A stretch of DNA of 54,505 bases from Acholeplasmatales bacterium. GTDB lineage: Bacteria > Bacillota_I > Bacilli_A > Acholeplasmatales > Anaeroplasmataceae. The stretch's first letter is position 1. Every line of letters begins with the position of its first letter. The position numbers and the translations under genes were made by a program. Shown here piece by piece: positions 6,886 through 16,796 of this stretch. The notes below the pieces were generated by a model. That model was not told the DNA's origin and made no database searches. It saw nothing but the letters and a program-made list of their open reading frames with translations. Location: assembly GCA_017449215.1 (NCBI GenBank), contig JAFSJY010000084.1, positions 1 through 54,505 on the forward strand, written 5' to 3'.

Positions 6886-7767
6886 ATGAAGCAATATTTA
6901 GATTTATGTAAGAAAATATTAGAAGAAGGACATTGGAAGGATGATAGAACAGGTACAGGTACATATTCTATCTTCGGTTACCAAGCTAGATATAATTTAG
7001 AGGAGGGCTTCCCTTTATTAACAACAAAGAAGGTTTTCCTAAGAGGAATTATCCATGAGCTATTATGGTTTATTTCTGGTTCAACAAATATTAAGTATTT
7101 AGTTGATAATAATGTTCATATTTGGGACGACTGGGCTTATAAAGCTTATTCATTATCAGATGAATTTAAAGGCGAGACAATGGAAGAATTCGCTGAAGAA
7201 ATTAAAAACGCTGATGAGAATTCTGAATTTGTTAAGAAATGGGGAGAGCTAGGACCTGTTTATGGTCGTCAATGGAGAAACTTCAATGAGCAGGGTGTAG
7301 ACCAGCTAGCTAACCTAATTGATCAAATTAAGACTAACCCTAATTCAAGAAGATTAATAATTTCTGCATGGAATCCATGTGAGGTTGACCAAATGGCATT
7401 ACCTCCTTGTCATTCATTTATGCAATTTTATGTAATTGATAATAAATTATCTTGTCAATTATATCAAAGAAGCGCAGATGTATTCTTAGGAGTACCATTT
7501 AATATCGCTTCATATTCATTATTTACAATGATGATTGCGCAGGTATGTGGTTTAGGTGTAGGTGAATTTATTCATACTATGGGTGATGCTCATATTTATT
7601 CTAATCACGTTGATCAGATTAAATTACAGCTATCTAGAGATGTAAGACCATTACCTAAGATGAAGATTAATCCAAATGTTAAATCAATCTTTGATTTTAA
7701 AATCGATGATTTTGAATTAACTGATTATAATCCTCATAAGGCTATAAAGGGTAAGGTGGCAGTATAA
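6886..7767 (+). CDS. thyA: thymidylate synthase
   Basis: Converts dUMP to dTMP with methylene-tetrahydrofolate, which leaves as dihydrofolate. 293 residues. Visible motifs: the phosphate-binding RTGTGT near residue 21, the catalytic Cys175 in [35 protein letters not shown] and the folate-binding C-terminus ending in KVAV. The stop overlaps the folA ATG by one base (TAATG), the classic thyA-folA pair: the next enzyme regenerates the cofactor that this one oxidises. Confidence 0.98.
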   Translation: MKQYLDLCKKILEEGHWKDDRTGTGTYSIFGYQARYNLEEGFPLLTTKKVFLRGIIHELLWFISGSTNIKYLVDNNVHIWDDWAYKAYSLSDEFKGETMEEFAEEIKNADENSEFVKKWGELGPVYGRQWRNFNEQGVDQLANLIDQIKTNPNSRRLIISAWNPCEVDQMALPPCHSFMQFYVIDNKLSCQLYQRSADVFLGVPFNIASYSLFTMMIAQVCGLGVGEFIHTMGDAHIYSNHVDQIKLQLSRDVRPLPKMKINPNVKSIFDFKIDDFELTDYNPHKAIKGKVAV

Positions 7768-8252
7768 TGATTAATATGATTTGGGCTATGGATGAAAATA
7801 ACCTAGTAGGTAATGGTGATAAGATTCCTTGGCATATTAAAGAAGATTTAATTTATTACAAGGATAAGACTAAAGGTCAAACTGTATTAATGGGTGATAC
7901 TACATATTATTCATTAAGAGGCTATTATAAGGATAAGCCACTTCCTTATGGAAAGATTTATGTAGCTACTATCGATAAGGACTTAAAAATCAACGATGGC
8001 TTAAATGAAATTGAAATGGTTTATGATTTAGTTTCATTTTTAAAACATGTTGATTTTGATTTATGGGTTTGTGGTGGTGCTACAATTTATAAAATTTCAT
8101 TACCATACGCTGATAGATTATATATTTCATTTGTAAAAGGAAATCATGAAGGAGATAGATATTTCCCATCAATTGATTTTTCTAAATATAATCTAACATG
8201 GGAGAATAATACAGAACAAGTAAGATACACACTATTTGAAAGGGTGAAGTAG
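7767..8252 (+). CDS. folA: dihydrofolate reductase
   Basis: NADPH-dependent reduction of dihydrofolate, the target of trimethoprim. 161 residues, standard length. The N-terminus shows WAMDENNLVG and PWHIKEDLIYYK, with the substrate-binding acid at Asp27. The core has VLMGDTTYYSL, where most DHFRs have 'MGR.T', and the WVCGGATIYKISLPYADRLYIS segment is the conserved 'GG..IY' strand. The Gly-Asp in place of Gly-Arg in the NADPH loop is slightly unusual. Coupled to thyA by a 1-bp overlap. Confidence 0.95.
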   Translation: MINMIWAMDENNLVGNGDKIPWHIKEDLIYYKDKTKGQTVLMGDTTYYSLRGYYKDKPLPYGKIYVATIDKDLKINDGLNEIEMVYDLVSFLKHVDFDLWVCGGATIYKISLPYADRLYISFVKGNHEGDRYFPSIDFSKYNLTWENNTEQVRYTLFERVK

Positions 8253-8253
8253 A

Positions 8254-9054
8254 ATGCTTTTATTATTTGTATTGTTAGTGCTATGGGCAGCATTTACATG
8301 TATGTTCTATTTCTTAATTGATTTATCTAATTGGTATTTATTTTTATGGGTACCAGCTGGATTATTAGTAGCATTAGCAGTTGAAGTGTTGATACTATAT
8401 TTATATTTATTATTAATTGGTCAGCACACTAAAAATGAGGAGCCTATTAAGCATATTTTATTAAGAAATGCATCTTGGCTATTATTTAAGCTAATAAATG
8501 TAAAATTAGAAATTGTTGGTCGTGAAAATATTCCAAATGAAACTTTTGTAGTTTATGCAAATCATAAATCTAATTTTGACCCATTCTTTATTTATTATGC
8601 TTGTCATACAAAGCCAATTACTGCAGTTGGTAAAAAGGAATTATTTAAAAGCCATATAATGAGGGTTATAGGTAATACCTTTAAGGCAGTAATAATGAAT
8701 AGAGAAGATGACAGAGAGGCAGCTAAGGCCATGATTAATGCCATTAAGCAGGTTAAGGATGGAACAAGTATGATTATCTTCCCTGAGGGTGGTATTAAGA
8801 CAAGAGATGTAGAGGAAATGGTTAATTTAAGAGCTGGTGCTTATAAACTAGCAGTAAAACCACAAGCTACAATCCTTCCTATCGCTATTGTAGGCTCATC
8901 TATGACAGCTAAGGTTCCATTCTATAAGAGAAAAAGAATTAAGGTTTATATTTTAAAGCCAATTACTAAGGATGATTATCAAGGACAAAATACTACTGAA
9001 ATAGGAACAAGAGTAGAATCATTAATTAATCAGAAGGTAAAGGAATATGAATAA
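8254..9054 (+). CDS. plsC: 1-acyl-sn-glycerol-3-phosphate acyltransferase
   Basis: Makes phosphatidic acid from lysophosphatidic acid at the membrane. 266 residues: two N-terminal hydrophobic stretches (about 1-20 and 28-56), then the acyltransferase domain with NHKSNFD (His104, Asp109, the HX4D motif) and FPEGG (176-180). The RBS GGGTGAAG lies in the end of folA. PlsY, which supplies the preceding step, is encoded at 42478. The next small gene overlaps by 8 bp. Confidence 0.94.
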   Translation: MLLLFVLLVLWAAFTCMFYFLIDLSNWYLFLWVPAGLLVALAVEVLILYLYLLLIGQHTKNEEPIKHILLRNASWLLFKLINVKLEIVGRENIPNETFVVYANHKSNFDPFFIYYACHTKPITAVGKKELFKSHIMRVIGNTFKAVIMNREDDREAAKAMINAIKQVKDGTSMIIFPEGGIKTRDVEEMVNLRAGAYKLAVKPQATILPIAIVGSSMTAKVPFYKRKRIKVYILKPITKDDYQGQNTTEIGTRVESLINQKVKEYE

Positions 9055-9286
9055 AAGTAGAAAAACTACATTCATTGCCTTTGTAATTATTGCCTTTATA
9101 TTTTTATGTCTTGGTGGTTTATCAACTGTAATTGGTGCTGTAATTAAGGAAAATAGATTGATCTATTTAGGATTAACATTATTAGGAATTGGTTTTGTTT
9201 TATATGTTATTTTATTCTTCATATTAATTAAATCAGTATCTGATAAATATTCTAAGAAGGATAATAATAACGATAATAAGGAATAA
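9047..9286 (+). CDS. small two-helix membrane protein, unknown function
   Basis: 79 residues. Two hydrophobic segments (about 9-32 and 38-63) and a Lys/Asp/Asn-rich tail (YSKKDNNNDNKE) predicted to be cytosolic. It overlaps plsC by 8 bp and is followed 12 bp later by another anchored protein, so the three are one unit. No family recognised. Confidence 0.7.
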   Translation: MNKSRKTTFIAFVIIAFIFLCLGGLSTVIGAVIKENRLIYLGLTLLGIGFVLYVILFFILIKSVSDKYSKKDNNNDNKE

Positions 9287-9298
9287 GGATGTGATTAT

Positions 9299-9946
9299 AT
9301 GCCACAATATGTAAAAATTATAATTTTAATAGCAATGCTAGGAATTGTTGGCGTATTTTTCTTATTTTTCTTATTAATTACAATTAAGAAGCATAAAATC
9401 AGAAATATGTATTTGGCTATAGATCAGCTATTAAATCAAATAGTTAAGGAAAACGAGAATTTTGAATTAGCTAAATCTACAGAGCCAGAATACGATTATA
9501 AATTAAAAACAAATAATAATGTTTATTATTTAAAGGTTATTCCTAATTTTGATAGTGAAGAAATAACTATCAACAATTCAGTTAAATGGCAATTAAGAAA
9601 ATCATTTAACGATGAAACAATGAGATTTGTTCCTGATGTTGAAGGATTTATTAGATATGAATTTCCAGAGGATGAAATCATTGAATCTAAAAAGAAGAAA
9701 GCAACTAATGTTAATGAAAAGGAAATGACCTTTTCAGACTTAGGATTAGATTTAAATGAGAAAAAGGATAAGAAGCAATATAAGAAAAATATTAAAATGT
9801 ATATTGTATATCCAAATGCTAGATCACTATTAATGTATATTAATGAATGTGAAATGAAATTCGTAAATCCAACTACTGATGTGTATGGAACAAATGTTAT
9901 TACATTTCAAGAATTAGTAAAGAATAGGGATTCACTAATTAAATAG
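9299..9946 (+). CDS. membrane-anchored protein, unknown function
   Basis: 215 residues. One N-terminal transmembrane helix (about 5-29) with KKHK after it, then a soluble domain rich in Asn, Lys and Glu. The middle has a charged linker (about 128-163). The RBS is AAGGATGTG. The stretch NVYYLKVIPNFDSEEITINNSVKWQLRKS has a nuclease-like or restriction-like look (E-x-K type strands), but I see no convincing catalytic triad. Function unknown. Located directly before mutS2. Confidence 0.7.
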   Translation: MPQYVKIIILIAMLGIVGVFFLFFLLITIKKHKIRNMYLAIDQLLNQIVKENENFELAKSTEPEYDYKLKTNNNVYYLKVIPNFDSEEITINNSVKWQLRKSFNDETMRFVPDVEGFIRYEFPEDEIIESKKKKATNVNEKEMTFSDLGLDLNEKKDKKQYKKNIKMYIVYPNARSLLMYINECEMKFVNPTTDVYGTNVITFQELVKNRDSLIK

Positions 9947-9972
9947 TGGTCCCTATTTTCGTGAGGTATATT

Positions 9973-12294
9973 ATGTCATATGATTATTTAACACTTGAAT
10001 ATCAAAAGATTGAAGAAAGATTAGATGCATATTTTAAAACTAATTATGCTAAAGAGGTATATTTAGCTGATAATGATATGTCATTTGAAAGAATTTTAGA
10101 AAGAAATAATGAAACACGAGAAGCATTTAATGCGATTGTAAAGCTAGGTGATATTCCACTAGGTGGCTTAGTCACAGTTAAGCCATTAATTAAAAGAAGT
10201 ATGCAGGGTGGTATATTAAGCGCATCTGAATTAAATGATATTGTTGGATTATTAAATGCGACATCTAATGTTATTAGATATCAGCATGATTTAGACAATA
10301 TTAAATGTGATGATGCTTTATTAGCTTCATATATTAATAATTTAGAGGAGCCAAAGGCTTTAAAGACTAATATTACACTTGCTATCTCACCAGATGGTAA
10401 GGTATTAGATAATGCATCTAGAGAGCTAATGACTATAAGAAGAAGCTTAAAGACATTAGATAATAGATTAAAAATGAAGCTTAATGAGCTAATTACTACT
10501 AAGGCTTCTTTATTAACAGAGCCTTTAATTGTTCAAAGAGATGGAAGATATTGTCTTCCTGTTAAAATTGAAAATAAGAATACTTTTAAGGGTATTGTAC
10601 ATGATATTTCATCTTCAAATACTACAGCCTATATTGAACCAGATGTAACATTAGAGATTTCTAATCAGATTGATACATTCACTGCCAAGGAAAAGAAAGA
10701 AATTGAGGCTATCTTAAAGGGATTAACATTGTTAGTAGCCGCTGAGGGTGAATTATTATTAAATAATTTAAAAATATTAACTAAACTAGATATCATCTTT
10801 GCTAAAGCATTATATGGTAAGGAAAATGATTATTCATTTGCTAATGTTAAGAATGAATCTAAATTTGATTTAAAGAAAGCAAGACATCCATTAATCGATA
10901 AGGATGTATGCGTTCCAATTGACATTAATTTAGGTGATAAATTTAATGTAATTATTATTACAGGTCCAAATACTGGTGGTAAGACTGTTGCCTTAAAAAC
11001 TGTTGGTTTAATCCATTTAATGGCATATCATGGATTAATGATTCCAGCTAAGGAAGATTCAACAATCGGTATGTTTGATTCAATCTTAGTAGATATTGGT
11101 GATGAGCAATCTATTGAGCAATCATTATCTACATTCTCTGGTCATATGAAAAAGATTGTTAATATTCTAAATGAGGTTTCATTTAATTCATTAGTATTAT
11201 TAGATGAATTAGGATCTGGTACTGACCCTAAGGAGGGCTCAAGCCTTGCAATATCAATTATTGAATATTTATTAGAATGTGGTGCTAGAGTAATTTGTAC
11301 AACGCATTATAGTGAGTTAAAGACTTATGCTTATTCAAAAAGTGGTATTTTAAATGCCTCAGTTGACTTTAATGTAGATACATTAATGCCAACATATAAG
11401 CTACTTTTAGGTATTCCGGGTAAATCTAACGCAATTGATATTGCCTATAAGCTAGGCTTATCTCCTAAAATCATAGAAAGAAGTAGGCAGGAATTAGAAA
11501 ATTCTAAGAGTGAATCTTCAGAATTAATGGGTAATCTTGAAGAAGAGATGAACTCATTAAGAAAGAAGGAGGAATTATTAGAGGCTAAGCTTAAGGAGGC
11601 TGAAAATAAGTCTTATCAATTATCAAAAGAAAAGATAGAGCTTGTTAAACAAACAGATAAGATTATTAATGATGCTAAAAAGGAAGCCGCTAAGATAATT
11701 TCTGATACTAAGGCTGAGGCTAATAGATTAATTCAAGAAATCAAGAATATGTCTTCAACTGATTTTAAGGAACATGAATTAATTCAATTAAAGACTAAAA
11801 CAAATAAATTAGATAACGATAAATATAATGATGAGGCTATCTTTGAGGAGGAATTCAAGGAAGGCGATTATGTTTATGTTAAGACATATGAAAAATATGG
11901 TTCAATTAGAAAGATTTCTAAGGGTAAATATACAGTAACAATTGGTCAATTTGATATTGATTTTAAGAAGACTGAATTAACTCACGCTGAAAAACCAAAG
12001 GAAAAGAAGAAAAAGGAAACAAGAATGAGTGGATATAATCCAGCATCTCATGTTTCACTATCCTTAGATTTAAGAGGTAAAAGAGTTGAAGAGGTTGATT
12101 ATTTAATGGATCAATATATCGACCAATGCCTATTAGGTAATTTAGACCAGGTATCAATCATTCATGGCTTTGGTACTGGTGCTGTAAGAAAAAAGGTACA
12201 GGAATATTTAAAGAATTGTCCTTCAGTTAAAAAATACCGTTATGGCGGTGAGGGTGAAGGATTAAATGGAGTAACTATCGTTTATTTCAAGTAG
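9973..12294 (+). CDS. mutS2: MutS2 family ATPase/endonuclease (ribosome rescue, RqcU-like)
   Basis: 773 residues from ATG 9973, which has GTGAGG upstream; an upstream in-frame GTG has no RBS. Walker A is GPNTGGKT (residues 331-338). ABC-type signatures follow: EQSLSTFSGHM, LVLLDELGSGTDPKEGS and ICTTHYSELKTYAY. A long coiled coil (about 505-590) is rich in Lys/Glu, and a C-terminal Smr domain begins at about 697 (LDLRGKRVEEVDYLM ... IIHGFGTGAVRKKV). The family suppresses recombination in some bacteria and splits collided ribosomes in Bacillus. It has no mismatch-recognition domain, as expected for MutS2. Confidence 0.96.
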   Translation: MSYDYLTLEYQKIEERLDAYFKTNYAKEVYLADNDMSFERILERNNETREAFNAIVKLGDIPLGGLVTVKPLIKRSMQGGILSASELNDIVGLLNATSNVIRYQHDLDNIKCDDALLASYINNLEEPKALKTNITLAISPDGKVLDNASRELMTIRRSLKTLDNRLKMKLNELITTKASLLTEPLIVQRDGRYCLPVKIENKNTFKGIVHDISSSNTTAYIEPDVTLEISNQIDTFTAKEKKEIEAILKGLTLLVAAEGELLLNNLKILTKLDIIFAKALYGKENDYSFANVKNESKFDLKKARHPLIDKDVCVPIDINLGDKFNVIIITGPNTGGKTVALKTVGLIHLMAYHGLMIPAKEDSTIGMFDSILVDIGDEQSIEQSLSTFSGHMKKIVNILNEVSFNSLVLLDELGSGTDPKEGSSLAISIIEYLLECGARVICTTHYSELKTYAYSKSGILNASVDFNVDTLMPTYKLLLGIPGKSNAIDIAYKLGLSPKIIERSRQELENSKSESSELMGNLEEEMNSLRKKEELLEAKLKEAENKSYQLSKEKIELVKQTDKIINDAKKEAAKIISDTKAEANRLIQEIKNMSSTDFKEHELIQLKTKTNKLDNDKYNDEAIFEEEFKEGDYVYVKTYEKYGSIRKISKGKYTVTIGQFDIDFKKTELTHAEKPKEKKKKETRMSGYNPASHVSLSLDLRGKRVEEVDYLMDQYIDQCLLGNLDQVSIIHGFGTGAVRKKVQEYLKNCPSVKKYRYGGEGEGLNGVTIVYFK

Positions 12295-12302
12295 GTGATA
12301 TT

Positions 12303-12908
12303 TTGAAGGCAGCTATTATTTTAAAGAATGCTTATCTTAATAATTTTAATAAAAATGACTATGATATAGTTATCGGGGCTGATAGAGGAGCTTATTTTGC
12401 TATAAGCAATAATATTAACCCTGATATCTCTATTGGAGATTTTGATTCAGTTAATGATAGTGAATTTGAATTAATTAAAAAGAATTCTAAAAAAATCATT
12501 AAATTAAATCCTATTAAGGATGAATCAGATACTCATGAGGCTATAGAATTAGTTAAGGATTATGATAAAATCATAATTTTTGGTGGAATTAAGGGTAAAA
12601 GAATTGAGCATCTATTTGCGAATATTATTGATTTAATTAATCATAAGAATTTATCAATGATAGATGAAAATTCTTTAATAGAAACAGTTAATGATAATAA
12701 TTATGTAATAAATAAGGATTATAAATTTGTTTCATTATATTCGTTAGATAATGAAAGTATTATTTCATTAGAGGGATTTAAATATAGTTTAAATAATTAT
12801 CATTTAAAATATAATGATCCATTATGCTTATCTAATGAAATAATAAATAATCCTAAAATTAATTTAATTAAAGGAAGATTATTAATTATTTATAGTCATG
12901 GAGATTAA
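12303..12908 (+). CDS. thiN: thiamine pyrophosphokinase
   Basis: Transfers pyrophosphate from ATP to thiamine, giving TPP. 201 residues; starts at TTG with AGGTGA 4 bases before. Diagnostic motifs: GADRGAYFAI (24-33), GDFDSV (45-50), KDESDTHEA (72-80) and FGGIKGKRIEHLFANI. The chromosome also carries a TPP-riboswitch thiamine importer (25159), so the cell appears to import thiamine and phosphorylate it. The 3' end overlaps the MATE gene by 11 bp. Confidence 0.92.
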   Translation: MKAAIILKNAYLNNFNKNDYDIVIGADRGAYFAISNNINPDISIGDFDSVNDSEFELIKKNSKKIIKLNPIKDESDTHEAIELVKDYDKIIIFGGIKGKRIEHLFANIIDLINHKNLSMIDENSLIETVNDNNYVINKDYKFVSLYSLDNESIISLEGFKYSLNNYHLKYNDPLCLSNEIINNPKINLIKGRLLIIYSHGD

Positions 12909-14172
12909 AAGCTATAAATCATATTTAATTCCATCATTAATAGCTACCGTATTTTTATCTACCTATGTAATTTTAGATGGATTCTTTATTGGATTAAAAT
13001 TATCAGATTTAGGCCTATCAGCTATTAATATTGGCTGGCCTGTAATTGCGATTATTCATACATTAGGCATTGCCTTAGGTATATCTGCAGGTATTTATAT
13101 TTCAAGACATAATGCTTTAAATGAATATGATAAAGCAAATAAAGCTAAATTAACCTCATTTTTAATAGCTTTAGGCTTTGCCATTATATTTTCTATATTA
13201 ATTTATGTTTTTAGAAAGCCATTATTATATGCCTTTGGGGCAGATGATATTGTTTATCCATATGCCGATGAATATCTTACCTATTATATATTATTTGGTG
13301 GTATTGTCTTTGTTTTAGGACCATTATTAATTCAATTATTAAAGAATAGTGGTAAATCTAAAATAGCAATGATATCTAGTATTACAGCTGTTTCATTAAA
13401 TCTATTATTAGATTATCTATTTATCATTCAATTTGATTTAGGATTAAAGGGTGCTGCCCTAGCCTCTGTAATAGGACAGGGAGTATCATTTATAATTTCA
13501 TTTATATTTTATTTTAAGGAATTTAAGGGAGTATCATTTAATAAAAAATATATAAAGGATTTGTTCGTATGTGGAATAGCTCCTTATGTATTATATTTTT
13601 CTTATGATATTATTTTAATAATAACAAATAGAATTGCTGGATATTATAATGGTAATGAGGCTATTGCCACATACGCATTATTAACCTATGTTTTATATAT
13701 CATAAATGCAATATCTCAGGGTATTGGAGATGGTATTCAGCCTTTATTTTCTTATTATTCAGCTAAGGATGATAAGCAAACATTAAGAAGGTATTTATTT
13801 AAATCCTTATTAATAGCATTAATAATTAATATAATTATTGTAATTTTATTTGTAATATTTAAAAAGCAGATAGCAACTCTATATAATTTATCTGATACAG
13901 GACTAAATATATTCCTATACGCGGCTATATTTTATGCTATATCATATATATTTATTACTATCTCAAAAATATTATCATCATATTTTTATTCAACTAATAA
14001 TACAATCTATGCCAATATCATAGTTATGGCAGAGCCTTTTATATTAACTCCACTTTGTTATTTATTATGTATTCCATTTGGCTTTGATGCCCTATGGTGG
14101 AGCTATTTATTTATTCAAGTATTATTATTTATATTATCAGTATTTTTATATATTAAATCAGAAAGGATATAG
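12898..14172 (+). CDS. MATE family efflux transporter
   Basis: 424 residues with about 12 hydrophobic helices in two similar halves. MATE hallmarks: SLIATVFLSTYVILDGFFIG at the N-terminus, SAINIGWPV, the AISAG-like GISAGIYIS, GAALASVIGQG, and in the second half GIGDGIQPLFSYYSA. The family exports cationic drugs or metabolites by Na+ or H+ antiport. The ATG lies inside the thiN end without a visible RBS, so translation is likely coupled. Substrate unknown. Close to the start of truB (3-bp gap). Confidence 0.9.
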   Translation: MEIKSYKSYLIPSLIATVFLSTYVILDGFFIGLKLSDLGLSAINIGWPVIAIIHTLGIALGISAGIYISRHNALNEYDKANKAKLTSFLIALGFAIIFSILIYVFRKPLLYAFGADDIVYPYADEYLTYYILFGGIVFVLGPLLIQLLKNSGKSKIAMISSITAVSLNLLLDYLFIIQFDLGLKGAALASVIGQGVSFIISFIFYFKEFKGVSFNKKYIKDLFVCGIAPYVLYFSYDIILIITNRIAGYYNGNEAIATYALLTYVLYIINAISQGIGDGIQPLFSYYSAKDDKQTLRRYLFKSLLIALIINIIIVILFVIFKKQIATLYNLSDTGLNIFLYAAIFYAISYIFITISKILSSYFYSTNNTIYANIIVMAEPFILTPLCYLLCIPFGFDALWWSYLFIQVLLFILSVFLYIKSERI

Positions 14173-14175
14173 CCT

Positions 14176-15036
14176 ATGGATGGTTTTTTACTTATAGATA
14201 AGCCAAAGGGTATTACATCTCAAACAGTTTGTAATATTGTTAAGAAAAAGCTTAATATAAATAAATGTGGCCATAATGGAACATTAGATCCTAATACAAC
14301 AGGTATTATGCTAATAGCTATTAATCAGGCTACTAAATGCTTAAAGCTTTTAAATGAGCATGATAAGGAATATATCGCTACTATTATCTTTGGTTTAGAT
14401 TCTAATACCCTAGATATGGATACTAAGGAAGAAATAAAATCTATTGATATGGAAGTTAATATAGAGGATATTAAATTAGCCTTAGATAAATTAAAGGATG
14501 AGGAATATCAATTACCTCCTTTAACTAGCGCTATTAAAATAGATGGTAAAAAGCTATATGAATATCAAAGAAGTAATATCGATATAGATATTAAGCCAAG
14601 AAAAGTAAAATTATATGATTATGAAATAGTATCTCCTTTAAGAGATTTTAATGGTCATAAGGAAATAGATGTTAGGGTTAAGGTATCTAAGGGATATTAT
14701 GTAAGAGCATTAGCTCGTGACTTAGGTAAGATGCTAGGTGGTTGTGCTATCTTACATGAATTAAGAAGAACTAAAATGGATGATTATGATGTTAAGGATG
14801 CTATTAAATTAGATGATTTAAGTGAAAATAATGTAGTTGGTATAACTGATTTTTTAAAGTATCCATCTGTTGAAGTATTAGATTATATGAGAAAGCTTGT
14901 TCTAAATGGAATAGAGCTAGATAGCCGTCAAACTAATCTAAAAGGTGTCTTTTACGTTACTAACAATTGTGATATAATTGCTTTATATGAAGAAATTAGC
15001 GAAAATAAGTATAAACCAATTTTAATTTTTAAGTAA
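14176..15036 (+). CDS. truB: tRNA pseudouridine-55 synthase
   Basis: Makes pseudouridine 55 in the T-loop of tRNAs. 286 residues. GFLLIDKPKGITS at the N-terminus and GHNGTLDPNTTGIM, with catalytic Asp38, are diagnostic. YQLPPLTSAIKIDGKKLYEYQR and SKGYYVRALARDLG are also family segments. The C-terminal PUA-like part is short. Usual order truB-ribF-rpsO. Confidence 0.96.
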   Translation: MDGFLLIDKPKGITSQTVCNIVKKKLNINKCGHNGTLDPNTTGIMLIAINQATKCLKLLNEHDKEYIATIIFGLDSNTLDMDTKEEIKSIDMEVNIEDIKLALDKLKDEEYQLPPLTSAIKIDGKKLYEYQRSNIDIDIKPRKVKLYDYEIVSPLRDFNGHKEIDVRVKVSKGYYVRALARDLGKMLGGCAILHELRRTKMDDYDVKDAIKLDDLSENNVVGITDFLKYPSVEVLDYMRKLVLNGIELDSRQTNLKGVFYVTNNCDIIALYEEISENKYKPILIFK

Positions 15037-15048
15037 GCTGGTGTTAAT

Positions 15049-15972
15049 TTGATTTCTATTTATATTAAAGATAAAAATTTCATAACAGTTCCAGAAAAAA
15101 TATGCGCAGCTATCGGTAATTTTGATGGTGTGCATTTAGGTCATCAAAGATTAATTGAGGAATGTAAGAAGCAATGTGCTGAAAAGGGATATAAGAGTGC
15201 TGTATTAACTTTTTATCCACACCCTTCAGTATTTTTAAAGAAAATGACTAATTATCCTTTATTAACTCCACTTGAAACCAAAACAGAGGTTATTTCAAGG
15301 CTTGGGATTGATTATTTAATCGTTGTTGAATTTAATGAAGAGTTAGCATCTATGACTAAAGAGGAATTCATGACTGCGATGCATCAAATGAATATTGTAT
15401 CTTGTGTATGTGGATATGATTTCACATTTGCTAGAAAGGCAGAGGGTACAATTAGAGATTTAGAGAAGGAATTTGAATTCCATGAGGTTAAAAAATATGT
15501 TTATGATGATGTAAGAGTATCATCTACTTTAATAAGAGAATTAATTAGAGAGGGAGATATTCATGAGGCTAATAGATTATTAGGTAGACAATATACTATT
15601 AGTGGTAAGGTAAGATATGGCTCTCAAACAGGAAGAACTATAGGCTTCCCAACAGCGAACATCAACTATAGAAATGCATTTTTACCAAAAACTGGTGTAT
15701 ATTTCGTTAATGTAATATATGATGGAGAAATCTATTTAGGTATGGCTAACATCGGTCATAATCCTACTGTAAATTTCTCTGATGAAATAAAATTAGAGGT
15801 AAATATATTTAATTTTGATTCCGATATTTATGATCAAAGATTAGATATAGTATTCATTGAAAGAATTAGAGATGAGCATAGATTTAATAATTTAGAGGAA
15901 TTAAAGAAACAATTGATTATCGATAAGGCACAATGTCTTGAATATGCTGGAGATATGAATTATACAAAATAG
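15049..15972 (+). CDS. ribF: bifunctional riboflavin kinase / FAD synthetase
   Basis: Converts riboflavin to FMN and FMN to FAD. 307 residues from a TTG start; no in-frame ATG precedes the first domain. The FAD synthetase half has AIGNFDGVHLGHQRLIEEC and SSTLIRELIREGDI. The C-terminal riboflavin kinase half has GRTIGFPTANI and GMANIGHNPT. The start RBS is weak (GGTG). It follows truB by 12 bp and is in the same operon. Confidence 0.96.
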   Translation: MISIYIKDKNFITVPEKICAAIGNFDGVHLGHQRLIEECKKQCAEKGYKSAVLTFYPHPSVFLKKMTNYPLLTPLETKTEVISRLGIDYLIVVEFNEELASMTKEEFMTAMHQMNIVSCVCGYDFTFARKAEGTIRDLEKEFEFHEVKKYVYDDVRVSSTLIRELIREGDIHEANRLLGRQYTISGKVRYGSQTGRTIGFPTANINYRNAFLPKTGVYFVNVIYDGEIYLGMANIGHNPTVNFSDEIKLEVNIFNFDSDIYDQRLDIVFIERIRDEHRFNNLEELKKQLIIDKAQCLEYAGDMNYTK

Positions 15973-15979
15973 GTGAAAT

Positions 15980-16309
15980 ATGAAAAAAAGAAATTTAGGA
16001 TTAGTTTTATTATTAGAAATAATAACCCTTGGTATTTATGGTTTTATCTTTGACTATTATTTTGTAAAGGATTTAAATGAAAAGGAAAAGAGCTTACCAG
16101 TTATTATTGATGTATTAACTGCCGTATTACTTGGTATAATGACATTTAATGTAGCTTGGCTAATTAGACAGTTTAATTTATTTAAAAAGACTGATAAATA
16201 CTTTAATTCAAATAATCATATTTTAAATTTCGTATTAACTATTTTATTCTTAGGTATAATTCCTATTGTTATAATTCAAAATCAAATTAATAAATCAGAA
16301 AATAATTAA
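15980..16309 (+). CDS. small membrane protein, DUF4234-like
   Basis: 109 residues with three hydrophobic helices (about 5-27, 41-62, 85-103). The opening KKRNLGLVLLLEIITLGIYGFIFDYYFVKDLN resembles the 'TLGIYG...W.....DLN' pattern of DUF4234 membrane proteins. The family assignment is by eye only. The RBS is AGGTGA, 8 bp after ribF. No function known. Confidence 0.65.
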   Translation: MKKRNLGLVLLLEIITLGIYGFIFDYYFVKDLNEKEKSLPVIIDVLTAVLLGIMTFNVAWLIRQFNLFKKTDKYFNSNNHILNFVLTILFLGIIPIVIIQNQINKSENN

Positions 16310-16318
16310 AAATAAAAC

Positions 16319-16347
16319 TTGATTATATTAGCTATGTTTGATATAAT
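16319..16347 (+). promoter_or_regulatory. rpsO promoter
   Basis: TTGATT (16319-16324), 17-bp spacer, TATAAT (16342-16347). Confidence 0.75.
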
Positions 16348-16353
16348 TTGAGC

Positions 16354-16438
16354 GTGCGTTTACCAAGATTGTGGATTTATCCTATATTCCCAGTCCTAGT
16401 AAATCGTGAATATTTATATGTAATAGGAGGAAAAGAAA
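16354..16438 (+). promoter_or_regulatory. rpsO 5' leader, candidate S15 autoregulatory RNA
   Basis: About 85 nt from the predicted start to the AGGAGG RBS. It can fold: CGTTTAC near 16357 with GTAAATCG near 16400, and a small GGATTTATCC hairpin between. S15 represses its own mRNA in many bacteria through unrelated leader structures. Assignment here is by position only. Confidence 0.4.
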
Positions 16439-16708
16439 ATGGCATTATCTAAGGAAGTTAAGGCAGAAATCATTAAGAAGTATGGTAAGAACGACAAGGA
16501 CACAGGTTCTACTGAAGTTCAAATTGCTATCTTAACTGCTGAAATCAATGAGTTAAATACTCACTTCGAAACTCATATTCATGATTTCCACTCTAAGAGA
16601 GGATTAATGAAGAAGATCGGTCAAAGAAGAAGCTTATTAGCTTACTTAAAGAGCGAAGATTTAAAGAGATACGAAGAATTAATTAAGTCATTAGGTTTAA
16701 GAAGATAA
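16439..16708 (+). CDS. rpsO: 30S ribosomal protein S15
   Basis: 89 residues, the exact usual length. [23 protein letters not shown], then [21 protein letters not shown] is the signature that binds the 16S three-way junction. The RBS is TAGGAGG. It has its own promoter and terminator and precedes pnp by 1.2 kb, as in Bacillus, with one extra membrane protein gene between. Confidence 0.98.
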   Translation: MALSKEVKAEIIKKYGKNDKDTGSTEVQIAILTAEINELNTHFETHIHDFHSKRGLMKKIGQRRSLLAYLKSEDLKRYEELIKSLGLRR

Positions 16709-16713
16709 TTAAG

Positions 16714-16740
16714 AAGGATGAGAAATCATCCTTTTTTATT
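16714..16740 (+). terminator. intrinsic terminator of rpsO
   Basis: AAGGATGA/TCATCCTT with a GAAA tetraloop, then TTTTATTTTA. Confidence 0.93.
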
Positions 16741-16796
16741 TTATTTGGCCGAAATTCGTGATAAAATAAAGATAGTTTTGGTTTAAGGTGAAGAAT

